Source of the DNA: Candidatus Dormiibacterota bacterium
Lineage (GTDB): Bacteria > Chloroflexota > Dormibacteria > CF-121
Reading direction: 5' to 3'
Assembly: GCA_035544955.1 (NCBI GenBank)
Contig: DASZZN010000023.1
Location: 42,812 to 106,811, forward strand
Length of the DNA stretch: 64,000 nucleotides
Shown here: piece after piece, positions 48,642 to 59,895 of the stretch
Layout: every line of letters starts with the position of its first letter
Numbering within the stretch: the first letter of the stretch is position 1
Translations under genes and position numbers: made by a program
Notes under the pieces: model-generated
Told to the model about the DNA's origin: nothing
What the model saw: only the letters and a program-made list of their open reading frames with translations
Databases searched by the model: none

Positions 48642-49214
48642 CTAGGCGACGAGTTGAAGCCAACGCCCGTCGAGTTGCTCTTGTGTCTCCATTCGGGCAC
48701 GACGCCCGCTTTTAGCGGCCGCCCTGATGAGCTCCACCAATCTTGGACCGAGTTCCGAGCGCGTGATCTCGAATTCGTCCCATCGTGCATCGCCGGTGGT
48801 CCGGCAATCGAAATTGAACTGGACCATTCCCTTCGCGAGAGAGGTGCGATACGCCGGTTTGTAGAACTGGGCAGCAGGTACGACCCAAAGACGAGTTGGC
48901 TCCATCTTCTGTTTATCGAGGAGGCAGAAGACGTAGATGAATTTGGGGTCCGAGGGAATGTGACCTCGGTACAGACGGACCGTGCCACGTATCCGACGAT
49001 CGCGATTCAGCCCGAGGGCGCACTTGACCTGAAGATAGATGCCCTGAAACCCTCCGGCGAGATCGATGATGATGTCCTTTCCGTCGACATCCGTAAACGG
49101 TCGATATGAACTGAGCTTGCCACCGGCGCTGATCAGAGCGTACGCGGCAACGAGCGCCTCGGCGACCGCGCCGCAGAGCTTGTCGTTTTTATGCAGCTTC
49201 CGAGAAGGAGTCAT
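48642..49214 (-). CDS. PD-(D/E)XK nuclease-like hypothetical protein
   Basis: A 190-residue protein starting MTPSRKLHKNDKLCGAVAEA; the frame is open further upstream but that part overlaps the EamA gene out of frame. The layout Glu in VAEALVAAYAL, then Asp in TDVDGKDIIID, then QVK in YLQVKCALG is the core of PD-(D/E)XK nuclease-like folds (compare DUF4365-type proteins). The next segments (KFIYVFCLLDKQ, LWVVPAAQFYKPAYR) fit the following strands. No methyltransferase or toxin/antitoxin partner is adjacent. It sits between the IS remnant and a transporter gene, a plausible acquisition site. Nuclease activity is inferred from pattern only. Confidence 0.65.
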   Translation of the reverse strand: MTPSRKLHKNDKLCGAVAEALVAAYALISAGGKLSSYRPFTDVDGKDIIIDLAGGFQGIYLQVKCALGLNRDRRIRGTVRLYRGHIPSDPKFIYVFCLLDKQKMEPTRLWVVPAAQFYKPAYRTSLAKGMVQFNFDCRTTGDARWDEFEITRSELGPRLVELIRAAAKSGRRARMETQEQLDGRWLQLVA

Positions 49215-49234
49215 CTCTACGAGAGCGCAACGGC

Positions 49235-50146
49235 CTACTCGCGTGTCGTTTGCGCTAACGCCCGGGCCGCGCGCCAGCCCTGACCTTCGAGCAGCACGAC
49301 AGAGGCGAGGATGAAGGCGCCACCGAGGTACTGGATCGGATTGGCGCCTTCCCCAAGAATGAGCACCGCCAGCAGCACGCTGCTCGCCGGCTCGAAGGTG
49401 CTGAGGATCGCGGCCCGCGAGGGGCCAACCAGCCTGAGACCAAGGATGAACGTCAGCACGGGGACGGTGGTCCCGATAACCACGAACCCCGCCAGCACCG
49501 CCAGCCGCGATGGCGTCCAATTCACGGACAGCTGATCGGTCGCGGCCGCGAATCCGCTCCACACGATCGCGGCGGCCGTCATGATGGTGGCCGTCGCAGA
49601 AACGGGCGGGATCCCGGGGAGCAGCCGGCTTCCGTAGAGGATGTAGCCGGAGTAGACGGCGGCCGACGTCAGGCCCAGGACGATGCCGATGAGCGGAGCG
49701 GATTTCAGCTGCGCCTGGACGACCAGCATTGTCCCGATGAACGCCACGAACACGGCTCCGATCTTTGTCCAGCCAAGCGGCTCGTGGAACAGCAACGTCG
49801 CCAGCAGCGTGACCACCACGGGAAACGTGTAGAGCAGCAGGGCCGTCGTCGATACCGGGATGAAATGGAGGGCGCTGAAATAAGCTGCAGACTGGCCGAC
49901 GTAGCCGGCACCACCCATGATGGCAAGGCCAATCAGGCTGCGTCGTGATGGTAGGCCCTGCCGAATCACGATCGCCGCCAGCCAGAGCAGCAGTGCTGCC
50001 AAAGCGAAGCGATAGCTGAGCAGCTGCGGCGTGGTCAGTCCGAGACGATAGGCGAGCTTGCCGAAGACGCCCAGCGTGCCGAAGCAAATGGCCGATCCGA
50101 CGACGAGGGCCACGCCGGCCGCGCTCCGATTCGCGGACGGGCGCAC
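49235..50146 (-). CDS. EamA/DMT-family membrane transporter
   Basis: A 303-residue integral membrane protein with ten hydrophobic segments in two five-helix EamA repeats (about 8-140 and 150-290). Typical features include the N-terminal GSAICFGTLGVFGKLAY, the end of the first repeat FVAFIGTMLVVQ and the PVLTFILGLRLVGPSRAAIL loop in the second. Members export amino acids, nucleotides or other small metabolites; the substrate cannot be predicted. GTG start. It is encoded 20 bases upstream of the PD-(D/E)XK-like gene, but the two look functionally unrelated. Confidence 0.9.
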   Translation of the reverse strand: MRPSANRSAAGVALVVGSAICFGTLGVFGKLAYRLGLTTPQLLSYRFALAALLLWLAAIVIRQGLPSRRSLIGLAIMGGAGYVGQSAAYFSALHFIPVSTTALLLYTFPVVVTLLATLLFHEPLGWTKIGAVFVAFIGTMLVVQAQLKSAPLIGIVLGLTSAAVYSGYILYGSRLLPGIPPVSATATIMTAAAIVWSGFAAATDQLSVNWTPSRLAVLAGFVVIGTTVPVLTFILGLRLVGPSRAAILSTFEPASSVLLAVLILGEGANPIQYLGGAFILASVVLLEGQGWRAARALAQTTRE

Positions 50147-50169
50147 GCCGACATTTTACGAATGCCCTT

Positions 50170-51630
50170 CTACTGGGTCAGGCCTTTCATGTAGGGCAGC
50201 TGACTCGGGGTGAAGTTCACGTCGAGCGTGCCATTCCCGTCCAGAGTCAGCGTCCAGGCGATAACCTGGCCGACACTAGTGCCGCACGCGCTGGCCGTCA
50301 GGTTCATGTTTTCGGCGGGCGCGTAGATCGCGCCGCCAATGTCGTAGCAGGCGCCGGCGGAGAATTGGACGACGTTGGTACCGAGCGGCGCCGACGTACA
50401 GGTCGTTTGCCACCCCGGCATCGTCTCCACATAGAGGTTGACGTTGAAGTATTTCAGCGAAGGGGTCAGGCTGATTGTTGAACTGCCGCTCGCCGCGAAC
50501 TGGTTCTTGTTGCAAACTGTGCTGCCGGAGTTGTTGTCTGGTCTGACCTCGATGATGACGCCGAGATCAGCGCCCGACGTCACGGTCTGGCCGCAGCCGG
50601 AGATTGGCAGGTCCGCGGCCGTCAAATTGCGCAGGGTGCCCTGCACGTTGACGCCGCCTGCCTGCACCTGGTAGACGCCGGGAAACAAGATGGCCGTCCC
50701 AGCGCTTTGGACGTTGATCTGGTTCGTGTATTGACCGGGACACAGGTACGCAGTCCCACTGCTCACTGTCGTGCCGCCGAAGCTGGCCGCCGGGGGTGCC
50801 GGCTCAGGATACGTCGGCGAAGCGAGGTGCGATGCCAGCCGTGGCAGTGTTCCTCCCGTCTGCTGTCCCGTGACCCGACCCGCAGCGTTCAATAGCCATC
50901 GGTCGCCGCTCGCTTCGTTTACCGCCCAGAGATCACCCGCGTTACCTGCCGGGCTGAAGCTGATCGCGGGGATGCCATTGCCGGGATCGATGTTCGCGTT
51001 GGAAAAAACACCGCCGCGGGCGTCCGGACCGCCGCCGCCGTGCAGCGCGAGCACGCTGGTCGATCCCGTGATGTTCAAGTCATGGTATTGCGCATACGCC
51101 GGTTTGTCCTGCAACACCACCACGGCATAGGGCAGGTTCGCGTTCTGCGCCGTGGCGCGTGCCGCCAAGGGGATCGTCGACTGGAAGCCGTGGATCGGTG
51201 CCACTGCCACCTGGTGGGTGTGCCAGACGGTGACCTGGTAGGTGTACGAGGTGGTCACCCAGAGCTGAGCGAAGTAGCCGGCACCGAGGTTGATCGTGCC
51301 AATCCCGCTCCCGCCCGGGATGCCGATGTTCGCCAAGTTCGGGCACGAGGCGCTGCACACGGTCGCGCTGGTGCTGGTGCCCGGGAGATTCTTGACCAGG
51401 TTCGCAATCGCCTGGTTGTGGATGCTGCTATAGCTCGGCGGCACCGTCATCAGGAGCTCCGCCCCCGCGAGCGCGGCCGAGTCGGCCGCGTTCTGGACCT
51501 GTCGCCGATCGAGGTAGATCCCCCCACCGTCCAGCGCCAGCGCCAGGATTGCGGTCAACACCACCACCGCGACGGCGACGAGGACAACCGCCTGCCCTGA
51601 CTGCTTTCGCAACCAGGATCTCTCCATCAA
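50170..51630 (-). CDS. TadG-like (Tad/Flp pilus-associated) secreted protein
   Basis: A 486-residue protein with the Tad signature at the N-terminus: a basic start, GQAVVLVAVAVVVLTAILAL as membrane helix (about 12-32), then DGGGIYLDRRQVQNAADSAAL, the TadG-type motif. The remaining 430 residues are extracellular and Ser/Thr/Gly-rich, with paired Cys residues and a beta-rich profile. Its ATG overlaps the stop of the TadE-like gene upstream (ATGA). It is likely a minor pseudopilin or surface protein needing a Tad secretion machinery encoded elsewhere; no TadA ATPase or TadB/C gene is present in the window. Confidence 0.85.
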   Translation of the reverse strand: MMERSWLRKQSGQAVVLVAVAVVVLTAILALALDGGGIYLDRRQVQNAADSAALAGAELLMTVPPSYSSIHNQAIANLVKNLPGTSTSATVCSASCPNLANIGIPGGSGIGTINLGAGYFAQLWVTTSYTYQVTVWHTHQVAVAPIHGFQSTIPLAARATAQNANLPYAVVVLQDKPAYAQYHDLNITGSTSVLALHGGGGPDARGGVFSNANIDPGNGIPAISFSPAGNAGDLWAVNEASGDRWLLNAAGRVTGQQTGGTLPRLASHLASPTYPEPAPPAASFGGTTVSSGTAYLCPGQYTNQINVQSAGTAILFPGVYQVQAGGVNVQGTLRNLTAADLPISGCGQTVTSGADLGVIIEVRPDNNSGSTVCNKNQFAASGSSTISLTPSLKYFNVNLYVETMPGWQTTCTSAPLGTNVVQFSAGACYDIGGAIYAPAENMNLTASACGTSVGQVIAWTLTLDGNGTLDVNFTPSQLPYMKGLTQ

Positions 51631-52151
51631 TACTCGGTGCTCATGGTGCTGGTAACAGTCATGACGATCCCGCCCGGGAAAAACTGCGAGCCGAAGGGGG
51701 TCAAGGGCTGGAAATTGTATTTGATGGTGACTGCCAGCGCATGGTGGCCAGCGTAGCTGGGGATGACCGGGCTGCAGCCGCCGAGAGCCGCGGCCGGTGC
51801 CTGGCCCGCAGGGGCGTTGGTCGTGGTGTTGCCGCTCCCGGCACCAACGTAAACCAACCCGGTGTTCGCGGGCATGCTGGGACTGGCCGGCGGGGCATCA
51901 TTCATACACGTCCCGGGGTTGAGTTGGACGCCGTAGGCGTTCTGCTGGACGGCGCCGACTACCCAGGAGTTGTCCGGCCGGTTGCTTCCGGTCGTGATCG
52001 CCGACCGGGCACCATCCCTCGCCGCATTGGCCAGCGTGGCGTAGGCATAGGCGGCACGGCCGCAGTCGATCATCATCAGCAGGATCATGATCAGAAATGG
52101 CGAGATCATCGCCATCTCCACGAGCGATTGGCCGCGTTTCTTGCGCTTCAT
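51627..52151 (-). CDS. TadE-like protein 2
   Basis: A 174-residue TadE-type protein: KRGQSLVEMAMISPFLIMIL with the Glu5-type residue after the processing site, one membrane helix (about 8-30), then AYAYATLANAARDGARSAIT, the conserved TadE helix. The C-terminal region is small, extracellular and beta-rich. It overlaps both neighbours by four bases, giving a tightly coupled three-gene unit. Confidence 0.88.
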   Translation of the reverse strand: MKRKKRGQSLVEMAMISPFLIMILLMMIDCGRAAYAYATLANAARDGARSAITTGSNRPDNSWVVGAVQQNAYGVQLNPGTCMNDAPPASPSMPANTGLVYVGAGSGNTTTNAPAGQAPAAALGGCSPVIPSYAGHHALAVTIKYNFQPLTPFGSQFFPGGIVMTVTSTMSTEY

Positions 52152-52687
52152 TGCCCCTTCTGTACCTGCATCGCAGTGGTCGCTTCGACCTGGATCAGGC
52201 TGGCGCCAACCACCTGCGCCAGCGGCGTCACCGGCGAGAAGTTGTAGAGGATCGTGACCTGGATCGTCTGCGTCGCGGCCGTTGTCTGGCTGTCATTGCC
52301 GTCGAAGCAGATGAAGACGTAACCTTCGTTCGGCTGCGTTGGGTAGTAGATCGACCAGCCCGAGGGGGCCCCTGTCAGGCAGTGGGAGGGGGTGCTCAGG
52401 GGGAGGCTGAGCGTCACGTCGCTCGGTACTTCCTTCTGCGCGGCGGCCAGCACCTGGGCGTAGCTGTCGTAGGCGTTGCTACCGGAGATCGGGTCGTAAT
52501 ACGTTCCCTGGCGGGCTGCCTCGCGGGCCGAGTTGGTGACGGCGATGGCGTAGTAGAAGACCCGCCCCAGGTCGGCGCTGCCCATCACGAGCAGCATCAG
52601 GATGGGGAGCAAAAGGGCGGTTTCGACGATCGCCTGCCCCTTCCGGGAATGGGTAAGACGGTGGCACCGCATATCGGCCTTCAGCAT
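52148..52687 (-). CDS. TadE-like protein 1
   Basis: A 179-residue TadE-type protein with KGQAIVETALLLPILMLLVM near residues 16-36 and AVTNSAREAARQGTYYDP after it. The start MLKADMRC at 52687 is preferred to an upstream ATG at 52741 because GGAGGG lies directly before it. First of the three Tad-type genes. Leaderless secretion through the Tad or general pathway, with the N-terminal helix retained as in pseudopilins, is expected from the family. A 218-base gap containing no recognised gene separates it from the ResB-like gene. Confidence 0.86.
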   Translation of the reverse strand: MLKADMRCHRLTHSRKGQAIVETALLLPILMLLVMGSADLGRVFYYAIAVTNSAREAARQGTYYDPISGSNAYDSYAQVLAAAQKEVPSDVTLSLPLSTPSHCLTGAPSGWSIYYPTQPNEGYVFICFDGNDSQTTAATQTIQVTILYNFSPVTPLAQVVGASLIQVEATTAMQVQKGQ

Positions 52688-52905
52688 GACCCTCCGAATA
52701 CGGTTTGAATCCCTGCCGTTGGGACCATTCACTCTGGTCATACGACGACAGAAACGTTACGGAGGCCGTTACCTTACCCGCGCAGGTGCGCCGTCCAGCG
52801 GCTCGCGGCGCCCTCGCGCCAAGGGCGGGGATGCGCTCGGATGCTCGCACGAGCCGCATACGGCGCCTGCGCTTACGCGCGAAAGCGCGGCTCGCCCTGG
52901 GCTCG

Positions 52906-54183
52906 CTAGCCGGTCAGTTCGCGGGAGGGGACGAGGCGCTGTTCGGGCCCCATCAGCGGCAGGTAGAGGCTGATCAGCAGGGCGGCCAGCCCGATCACGA
53001 AGGCGGCCAGCACGATCGGGATCCCGGGGTCCTTGTTCAGCGTCAGGTCCGTATACGCCTTCAGCGAGCTGAAGGTCAATTTGTAGCCGTCCGGAGTGAC
53101 CACGCTGTCCCCGACGCGGAGGGCCCCGCGCCAGCGGAGGTCCATGTTGCTGGTGTCGAGCGAGAAGACGTTCTGGGGCTGCGTCAGGTGGAGGTCACCC
53201 CGGTAGAGCCGGACCAGCAGGATCGGGTTGCGTAGCTGGGGCGTACCAGGCGCGATCGACTGGTTGACGATCTGCGGATCCGGCATGAAGATCGCCGTGG
53301 CGCCCAGCTGCTCCGAGGGCGGTCCGGCGGAGGGAACCTTGATCACCCCGTTCGCGAACTGCGGATCGCCGACGAAAATGGTCGCCCCGTCCTCGAGCAC
53401 CCGGCCGTCGGGGGCTTCGACGCGCAGCGTCGGCGCCCAACCGTACCCCGCCTGGTAGATCTTCACGCCACGGTATTCGACGTAGTGGTTGACCTGGATG
53501 CTTCGCGTGTCGACCAGACGGCCGCCGTCGAAGATGCGGACCTGGGAGGTGAAGTCCTTGGGCGCGCCGCTCGGCCAGTAGGTCGCACTGAAGTGATCGA
53601 CCTTGACCTGGAATCCGGCATGGTCGGTGGCAAGCTTGCCCTCGCTGAGGTTGTCGTAATTGGCGCGGGCTTCGACGAAGCTGTCCCCTTCCACCACCGC
53701 CGCATTACCGACGAAGCCGCCCGCCTTGCCGTAGATCACGCCGACCAGCAGGATGAAGAAGCTGGCGTGGAAGACGATGCTCGCGACCTCCGCCCAGAGC
53801 CCACGGTTGCGTTGCGCCGGATCCTTGGCACGCCGCCAGGCGGCCGGCACGCGAATGAACATGCTCGCCCCGATCGAGGTGTACATGAGCACGGCGGTGA
53901 TGATGAACGGCCACGAGCTGAAGATGTCGAAGAGGCCGAGCCGGGCAAACCAGGGCGCCGTCACCGGATGGCGGAGGACGTAGCCCATCACGCCTCGCGG
54001 ATTCTGCGGAATCTGCGGGAGGAGCGTGCCGATGGTGGCGAGCAGCGCCAGGATCGCCAGCAAGATGATGGCGGTGCGCATCTTGCGCAGTTCGCGCCAG
54101 GCGCGGCCGAGCCAGCGCAGGGGCGCGATTCGCCGCCCGGCCGCCGGTCGGATCGCCGGGCGAACCGGCGACGGAGCGATCAC
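52906..54183 (-). CDS. ResB-like cytochrome c biogenesis protein
   Basis: A 425-residue ResB/Ccs1-family protein, part of system II cytochrome c maturation that passes haem across the membrane. Hydrophobic segments lie at about 37-55, 88-108 and 135-155, then a large extracytoplasmic beta domain (about 160-385) and a final helix (about 392-412). FDIFSSWPFI and the VNHYVEYRGVKIYQAGYG motif are characteristic. Start codon ATG at 54183 lies 33 bases after the nuoN stop, so it may be transcribed with the complex I operon. The ResC/CcsA partner is not in the window. Confidence 0.9.
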   Translation of the reverse strand: MIAPSPVRPAIRPAAGRRIAPLRWLGRAWRELRKMRTAIILLAILALLATIGTLLPQIPQNPRGVMGYVLRHPVTAPWFARLGLFDIFSSWPFIITAVLMYTSIGASMFIRVPAAWRRAKDPAQRNRGLWAEVASIVFHASFFILLVGVIYGKAGGFVGNAAVVEGDSFVEARANYDNLSEGKLATDHAGFQVKVDHFSATYWPSGAPKDFTSQVRIFDGGRLVDTRSIQVNHYVEYRGVKIYQAGYGWAPTLRVEAPDGRVLEDGATIFVGDPQFANGVIKVPSAGPPSEQLGATAIFMPDPQIVNQSIAPGTPQLRNPILLVRLYRGDLHLTQPQNVFSLDTSNMDLRWRGALRVGDSVVTPDGYKLTFSSLKAYTDLTLNKDPGIPIVLAAFVIGLAALLISLYLPLMGPEQRLVPSRELTG

Positions 54184-54216
54184 GGGCGCGCCCTCGAGCC
54201 GAGCCTCATTTCGACC

Positions 54217-55667
<1,451 letters not shown>

Positions 55668-55671
<4 letters not shown>

Positions 55672-57197
55672 CGCAGGATCACCGGCAGCGCCTTGACGGT
55701 CGCGTCGACGGCGGCGGGAAAGAAGGCTGGGCTGATCCCGATCACAAGCATCAAGGCGAGCAGCGGCGCGAGCACGCCGACGTCGACCAGGCGCACCTCG
55801 GGAAAGCTCGCCGGCTGCGGTGGCGCTTCCTGCGTGCTCCCCTGGTAGAAGCGGAGCACGTACCAGGCCGCAAGGATCACCCCGATGCCGGCGCCGACCG
55901 CGAGCGGCAGGAACGATGCCCAGGCACCGAGCATGATCAGGAACTCACCGACAAAGCCGTTCAGGCCAGGCAGGCCGAGGGCGGCGAGCGACACGACGAG
56001 GAAGAGCGCTGCGAACAAGGGGGCGGTTGCCGCCAGCCCGCGTAGCTCGGCGCGCAGCCGAGTCCCGGCGCGCAGCTCGATCATGCCCACCACCAGGAAG
56101 AGTGCCGCGATGATCACGCCGTGGTTGATCATCTGCACGAGGGCGCCCTCGATGCCGAGCAGGTTGCCGGTGAAGATGCCGAGCCCGATGAACCCGAGGT
56201 GGCTCATCGACGCGTAGGCGACCAGCCGCTTGAGGTCGGTCTGGACCAGCGCCATGAAGGCGCCGTAGAGGATGCCGATCGTCGCCAGCACCGCGAGCGG
56301 CCCGCCCAGGCTATGGGCCGCATCCGGGAAGAGCGCCAGGTTGAAGCGCAGGAAACCATAGGCGCCCAGCTTCGAAACCAGCCCGGCAAACACGATCACG
56401 ACGGGAATCGGCGAGGCGGTGTAGGCGGCCGGCAGCCAGGTGTGCAGTGGCCAGATCGGCATCTTGATGGCGAAGGCGAGCGCAAAACCCACGAAGAGGA
56501 GCTGCGGGATGCCGATGCTCGGAAGCCCGCCCGGTAAATGCCAGACCCCCGTCGCCGGATGCTGCACCAGGACCGTCCAGTCGAACGTCAGCTGGCCCGT
56601 CTGCGAGAAGTTGATCCCCGCGACCGCAAGGATGGCGACCAGCATCGCGAAGCTGCCGACGACGGTGTAGATGAGGAATTTGAACGCGGCGTAGATCCGA
56701 CGGCCCTCGCCCCACACCCCGATCAGGAAGTAGAGCGGAACCAGCATCGCCTCCCAGAAGACATAGAAGAGGATGAGGTCAAGCGCCAGGAGGATGCCGG
56801 CGGTAGCGGCCTCCAGGATGAGCAGCAGCAGGATGAACTCCTTGAGGCGGCGCGTGGACGAATCGGTGACGACGATCGCGATCAAGAAGAGCAAGGCATT
56901 CAGGCCGAGCAGGAAGAGGCTCAAGCCGTCGATGCCGAGGTGATAGCTGATCCCCAGCGAGGGAATCCACTGCAGCGTTTCCTCGAACTGCAGGTGGAGA
57001 TTGCCCACGCCCTGCTGGAATCCACCGATGACGGCGACCACCAGGGCCAGGGTGAGCACCGAGGTGAGGATCCCAAGCTGTTTGATGACACGCCCCGCGA
57101 CCGAAGGCGTGATCGCCACGAGGAGGGCGCCAACCAGGGGAAGCACGAGGATCAGCGTCAACCACGGCACGTTGGTGGGCAGGGTGTACCAGCTCAT
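55668..57197 (-). CDS. nuoM: NADH-quinone oxidoreductase subunit M
   Basis: A 509-residue antiporter-like subunit, about 14 helices. FYVFWEAMLVPLYFLIGVWG carries the conserved Glu, and FAIKMPIWPLHTWLPAAYTA the conserved Lys and the HTWLPxA motif. Normal length. Overlaps nuoL and nuoN by four bases each (ATGA), consistent with fixed stoichiometry of the membrane arm. Confidence 0.97.
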
Positions 57198-59077
57198 GCG
57201 CCAAACTTCCAGGGCAGATACCCGAGGTACCAGGCGACGATGACGAGGACGCCGACCGCGCCGCCCAGGGTCACCAGGGCATAGCTGCGTACCCGGCCGG
57301 TTTGGATCGCGCGGACGTCCTGCGCCTCAACCATCACGGCCGCCGCCACGGCATTCACCGCGCCATCGATCACCCGTGGTTCCACCACGTCGTTGAGGAA
57401 ACGGGCGAGCGCCAGCCCGGGCCGGACGAAGAGGCGGTCGTAGAGCTCGTCGATGTAGTACTTGTGCTCGACCAGCGTGTGGATCGGGCCGAGCCGGGTC
57501 CGCCAGGCCACCGCCAGCTCGGGGCGGCGGGCGTGCAGCAGGTAGGCGACGGCGAAGCCGACCAGCGCGACCAGCACCGAAAGCGCGGCCAGGCCGACGA
57601 ACGCGGCCGTCCCCACGTCGACCGCGCGGCCGAACACCGGTGTCAGGAAGCTGGCCACCGGGATGTAGCCGCCGACCACCGCGCCGGCGGCGAGAATCAC
57701 GATCGGGATAGTCTGGATCGGCAGCGCCTCATGCAGGTGGCGGTCGTCATGGGCCAACCACTCCCAGCCGAAGGCGATAAAGAAGAGCCGGAACATGTAG
57801 TACGCGGTCAGGCCGGCCGTGAGCAGCGCCAGCACCCCGAGCCAGAACTCGCCTCCGGTCGCGTTCAATGCCGCGCGGATGATCTCGTCCTTGCTGAAGA
57901 AGCCGGCAAACAGCGGGAAACCACTGATGGAGAGCGTGCCGATCAAGAATGTCCAGAACGTGATGGGGAGACCGGCACGCAGATTCCCCATGTGGCGGAT
58001 GTCCTGGTCCTCGTGGAAAGCGTGGATCACGTTGCCCGCCGCGAGGAAGAGGAGCGCCTTGAAGAAGGCGTGTGTCATGAAATGGAACATGCCGGCGGTG
58101 TAGGCGCCGATCCCCACGGCGAGGAACATGTAGCCGATCTGGCTCATCGTCGAGTAGGCGAGGATCCGCTTGATGTCGACCTGGGAGGTCCCGATAGTGG
58201 CCGCGAAGAAGGCGGTCACGCCGCCGATCACGGCGACGGTGGCGGCCGCGGTCGGCGCCCAATCGTAGAGCAGGTGCATGCGCGCCACCAGGTAGACGCC
58301 GGCGGTGACCATGGTGGCGGCGTGGATCAGGGCCGAGACCGGCGTCGGGCCCTCCATGGCGTCCGGAAGCCAGGTGTGGAGTGGGAGCTGTGCGGATTTC
58401 GCCACGGCCCCGACCAGCAGCAGCAGGCAGATGGCGGTGATGACGGTACCGCCCTTGGGGAGCTGATGAACGCGGTTGAAGAGGTTCTGAAAATCGAGAA
58501 CGCGGAGGTTGAGGAAGATCAAGAAGGCGGCGAAGACCATGCCGACGTCGCCAATGGTGTTCATGACGAAGGCCTTGCGGGCCGCCAGCACCGCCGACTG
58601 GCGCTCGAACCAGAAGCCGATCAGCAGGTAGGAACTGAGGCCGACCATCGCCCAGCCGATGATCAGCCAGACGAGATTCCCGGAAAGGACGAGCAGGAGC
58701 ATCGAGAAGACGAAGAGGTTCATATAGGCGAAGAAGCGCGAGTAGCCGGGGTCATCCCGCATGTAGCCGATCGAATAGACGTGGATCAGGAAGCCGACGC
58801 CGGTGATCACCAGGACCATCAGGGTCGATAGCGCATCGACGTAGAGGTTGAAGGGGACGTTGAAGTCGCCGCTCTGCCACCAGGTGAAATAGGTCTGGTC
58901 GATCTTCTGACCGCCGAGCACTTGCGAGAAGATCAGCAGCACGAAGACGAAGGCCAATCCGATGCTGCCTGCTCCGACCCATCCGACCACGCGCTTGGGC
59001 AGCAGCCGGCCGAAGAGGGCGTTGACCAGGAACCCCGCGATTGGCGCTAGGAGGACCAGCGGCGCGAGGATCTCCAC
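57194..59077 (-). CDS. nuoL: NADH-quinone oxidoreductase subunit L
   Basis: A 627-residue distal antiporter-like subunit with about 16 helices. VGLSSYLLIGFWFERQSA, AKSAQLPLHTWLPDAMEGPT and PVSALIHAATMVTAGVYLV are the family core. The long C-terminal amphipathic helix that runs along the membrane arm corresponds to the last 100 or so residues (DELYDRLFVRPGLALARFLN and on). Starts six bases after nuoK. Confidence 0.97.
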   Translation of the reverse strand: MEILAPLVLLAPIAGFLVNALFGRLLPKRVVGWVGAGSIGLAFVFVLLIFSQVLGGQKIDQTYFTWWQSGDFNVPFNLYVDALSTLMVLVITGVGFLIHVYSIGYMRDDPGYSRFFAYMNLFVFSMLLLVLSGNLVWLIIGWAMVGLSSYLLIGFWFERQSAVLAARKAFVMNTIGDVGMVFAAFLIFLNLRVLDFQNLFNRVHQLPKGGTVITAICLLLLVGAVAKSAQLPLHTWLPDAMEGPTPVSALIHAATMVTAGVYLVARMHLLYDWAPTAAATVAVIGGVTAFFAATIGTSQVDIKRILAYSTMSQIGYMFLAVGIGAYTAGMFHFMTHAFFKALLFLAAGNVIHAFHEDQDIRHMGNLRAGLPITFWTFLIGTLSISGFPLFAGFFSKDEIIRAALNATGGEFWLGVLALLTAGLTAYYMFRLFFIAFGWEWLAHDDRHLHEALPIQTIPIVILAAGAVVGGYIPVASFLTPVFGRAVDVGTAAFVGLAALSVLVALVGFAVAYLLHARRPELAVAWRTRLGPIHTLVEHKYYIDELYDRLFVRPGLALARFLNDVVEPRVIDGAVNAVAAAVMVEAQDVRAIQTGRVRSYALVTLGGAVGVLVIVAWYLGYLPWKFGA

Positions 59078-59083
59078 CGCCCG

Positions 59084-59389
59084 CTACTCCTTCATCAAGT
59101 CGAGCTCGTCGACATCCATCTGCCGGCCGGCCCGATAGACCTGCACGATGATGGCGATCCCGACCACCACCTCTGCCGCCGCGACCGTGATCACGAGGAA
59201 GGCGAAGACGACGCCGTCGAGCGAGTTCAGGTAGCGGCTCATCGCGGCGAAGGCCAGGTTGACGGCGTTGAGCATCAGCTCGATGCACATGAAGACCACG
59301 AGCGGGTTACGCCGCACCATGAAGCCGATCGCCCCCAACGTAAAGAGGACGGCGCTCAAGAGCAGGAAGGTCGAGGCGGGAACCGGCAT
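59084..59389 (-). CDS. nuoK: NADH-quinone oxidoreductase subunit K
   Basis: A 101-residue subunit with three membrane helices. The conserved buried glutamates are Glu37 ([12 protein letters not shown]) and Glu73 ([10 protein letters not shown]), equivalent to Glu36 and Glu72 of E. coli NuoK, which link the quinone site to the pumping subunits. The open frame extends upstream through nuoJ, but [10 protein letters not shown] is the start, overlapping the nuoJ TGA (TGATG). Confidence 0.97.
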   Translation of the reverse strand: MPVPASTFLLLSAVLFTLGAIGFMVRRNPLVVFMCIELMLNAVNLAFAAMSRYLNSLDGVVFAFLVITVAAAEVVVGIAIIVQVYRAGRQMDVDELDLMKE

Positions 59390-59895
59390 CAGCGGATCCT
59401 CCGCATCGCCAGGTAGACCGCGCCGACCGCCGCGATCAGCAAGAGGACGGACGTGACCTCGACCGGCAACAGGAACCGGGTATAGAGGAGGATGCCGATA
59501 GTTTGCACGTTGCCCGCGGCAGCGATCACCTCGGGCGTGAACGTACCGAGACGGCCGGTCAGCCCGCGGTTGAAGAGCAAGCCGCCCAGCAGCGCGGCGA
59601 AGATGACGCCGAACACGACACCGTAGATCCACTCCGTGCCCCGTGGCCTGAAGCTGATATCCGCCTCCGGGTTCATGAGGGCGATAATGAAGACGAAGAG
59701 CACCATCACGGCACCGGCGTAGACGATGATCTGCGCGGCAAACAGGAACTGCGCGTTCAACATCAGGAAGAGCACTGCCAGGCCGAGCATGTTGGCCACC
59801 AGCGAGAGCGCGTTGTACATCGGCTTGCGGAACGCCACCACGCCGACCGCCGTCACCACCTCCCAGGCCGCCACGATGGCGAACCCGACTACCAC
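59389..59895 (-). CDS. nuoJ: NADH-quinone oxidoreductase subunit J
   Basis: A 168-residue membrane subunit, five helices. [20 protein letters not shown] and [20 protein letters not shown], the latter holding the conserved Tyr-Ala-Gly segment of the broken third helix, are typical. The likely start is the GTG at 59895, overlapping the last codons of nuoI; no strong ribosome binding site is seen, so re-initiation is probable. The upstream open frame is out of frame through nuoI. Confidence 0.93.
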   Translation of the reverse strand: MVVGFAIVAAWEVVTAVGVVAFRKPMYNALSLVANMLGLAVLFLMLNAQFLFAAQIIVYAGAVMVLFVFIIALMNPEADISFRPRGTEWIYGVVFGVIFAALLGGLLFNRGLTGRLGTFTPEVIAAAGNVQTIGILLYTRFLLPVEVTSVLLLIAAVGAVYLAMRRIR

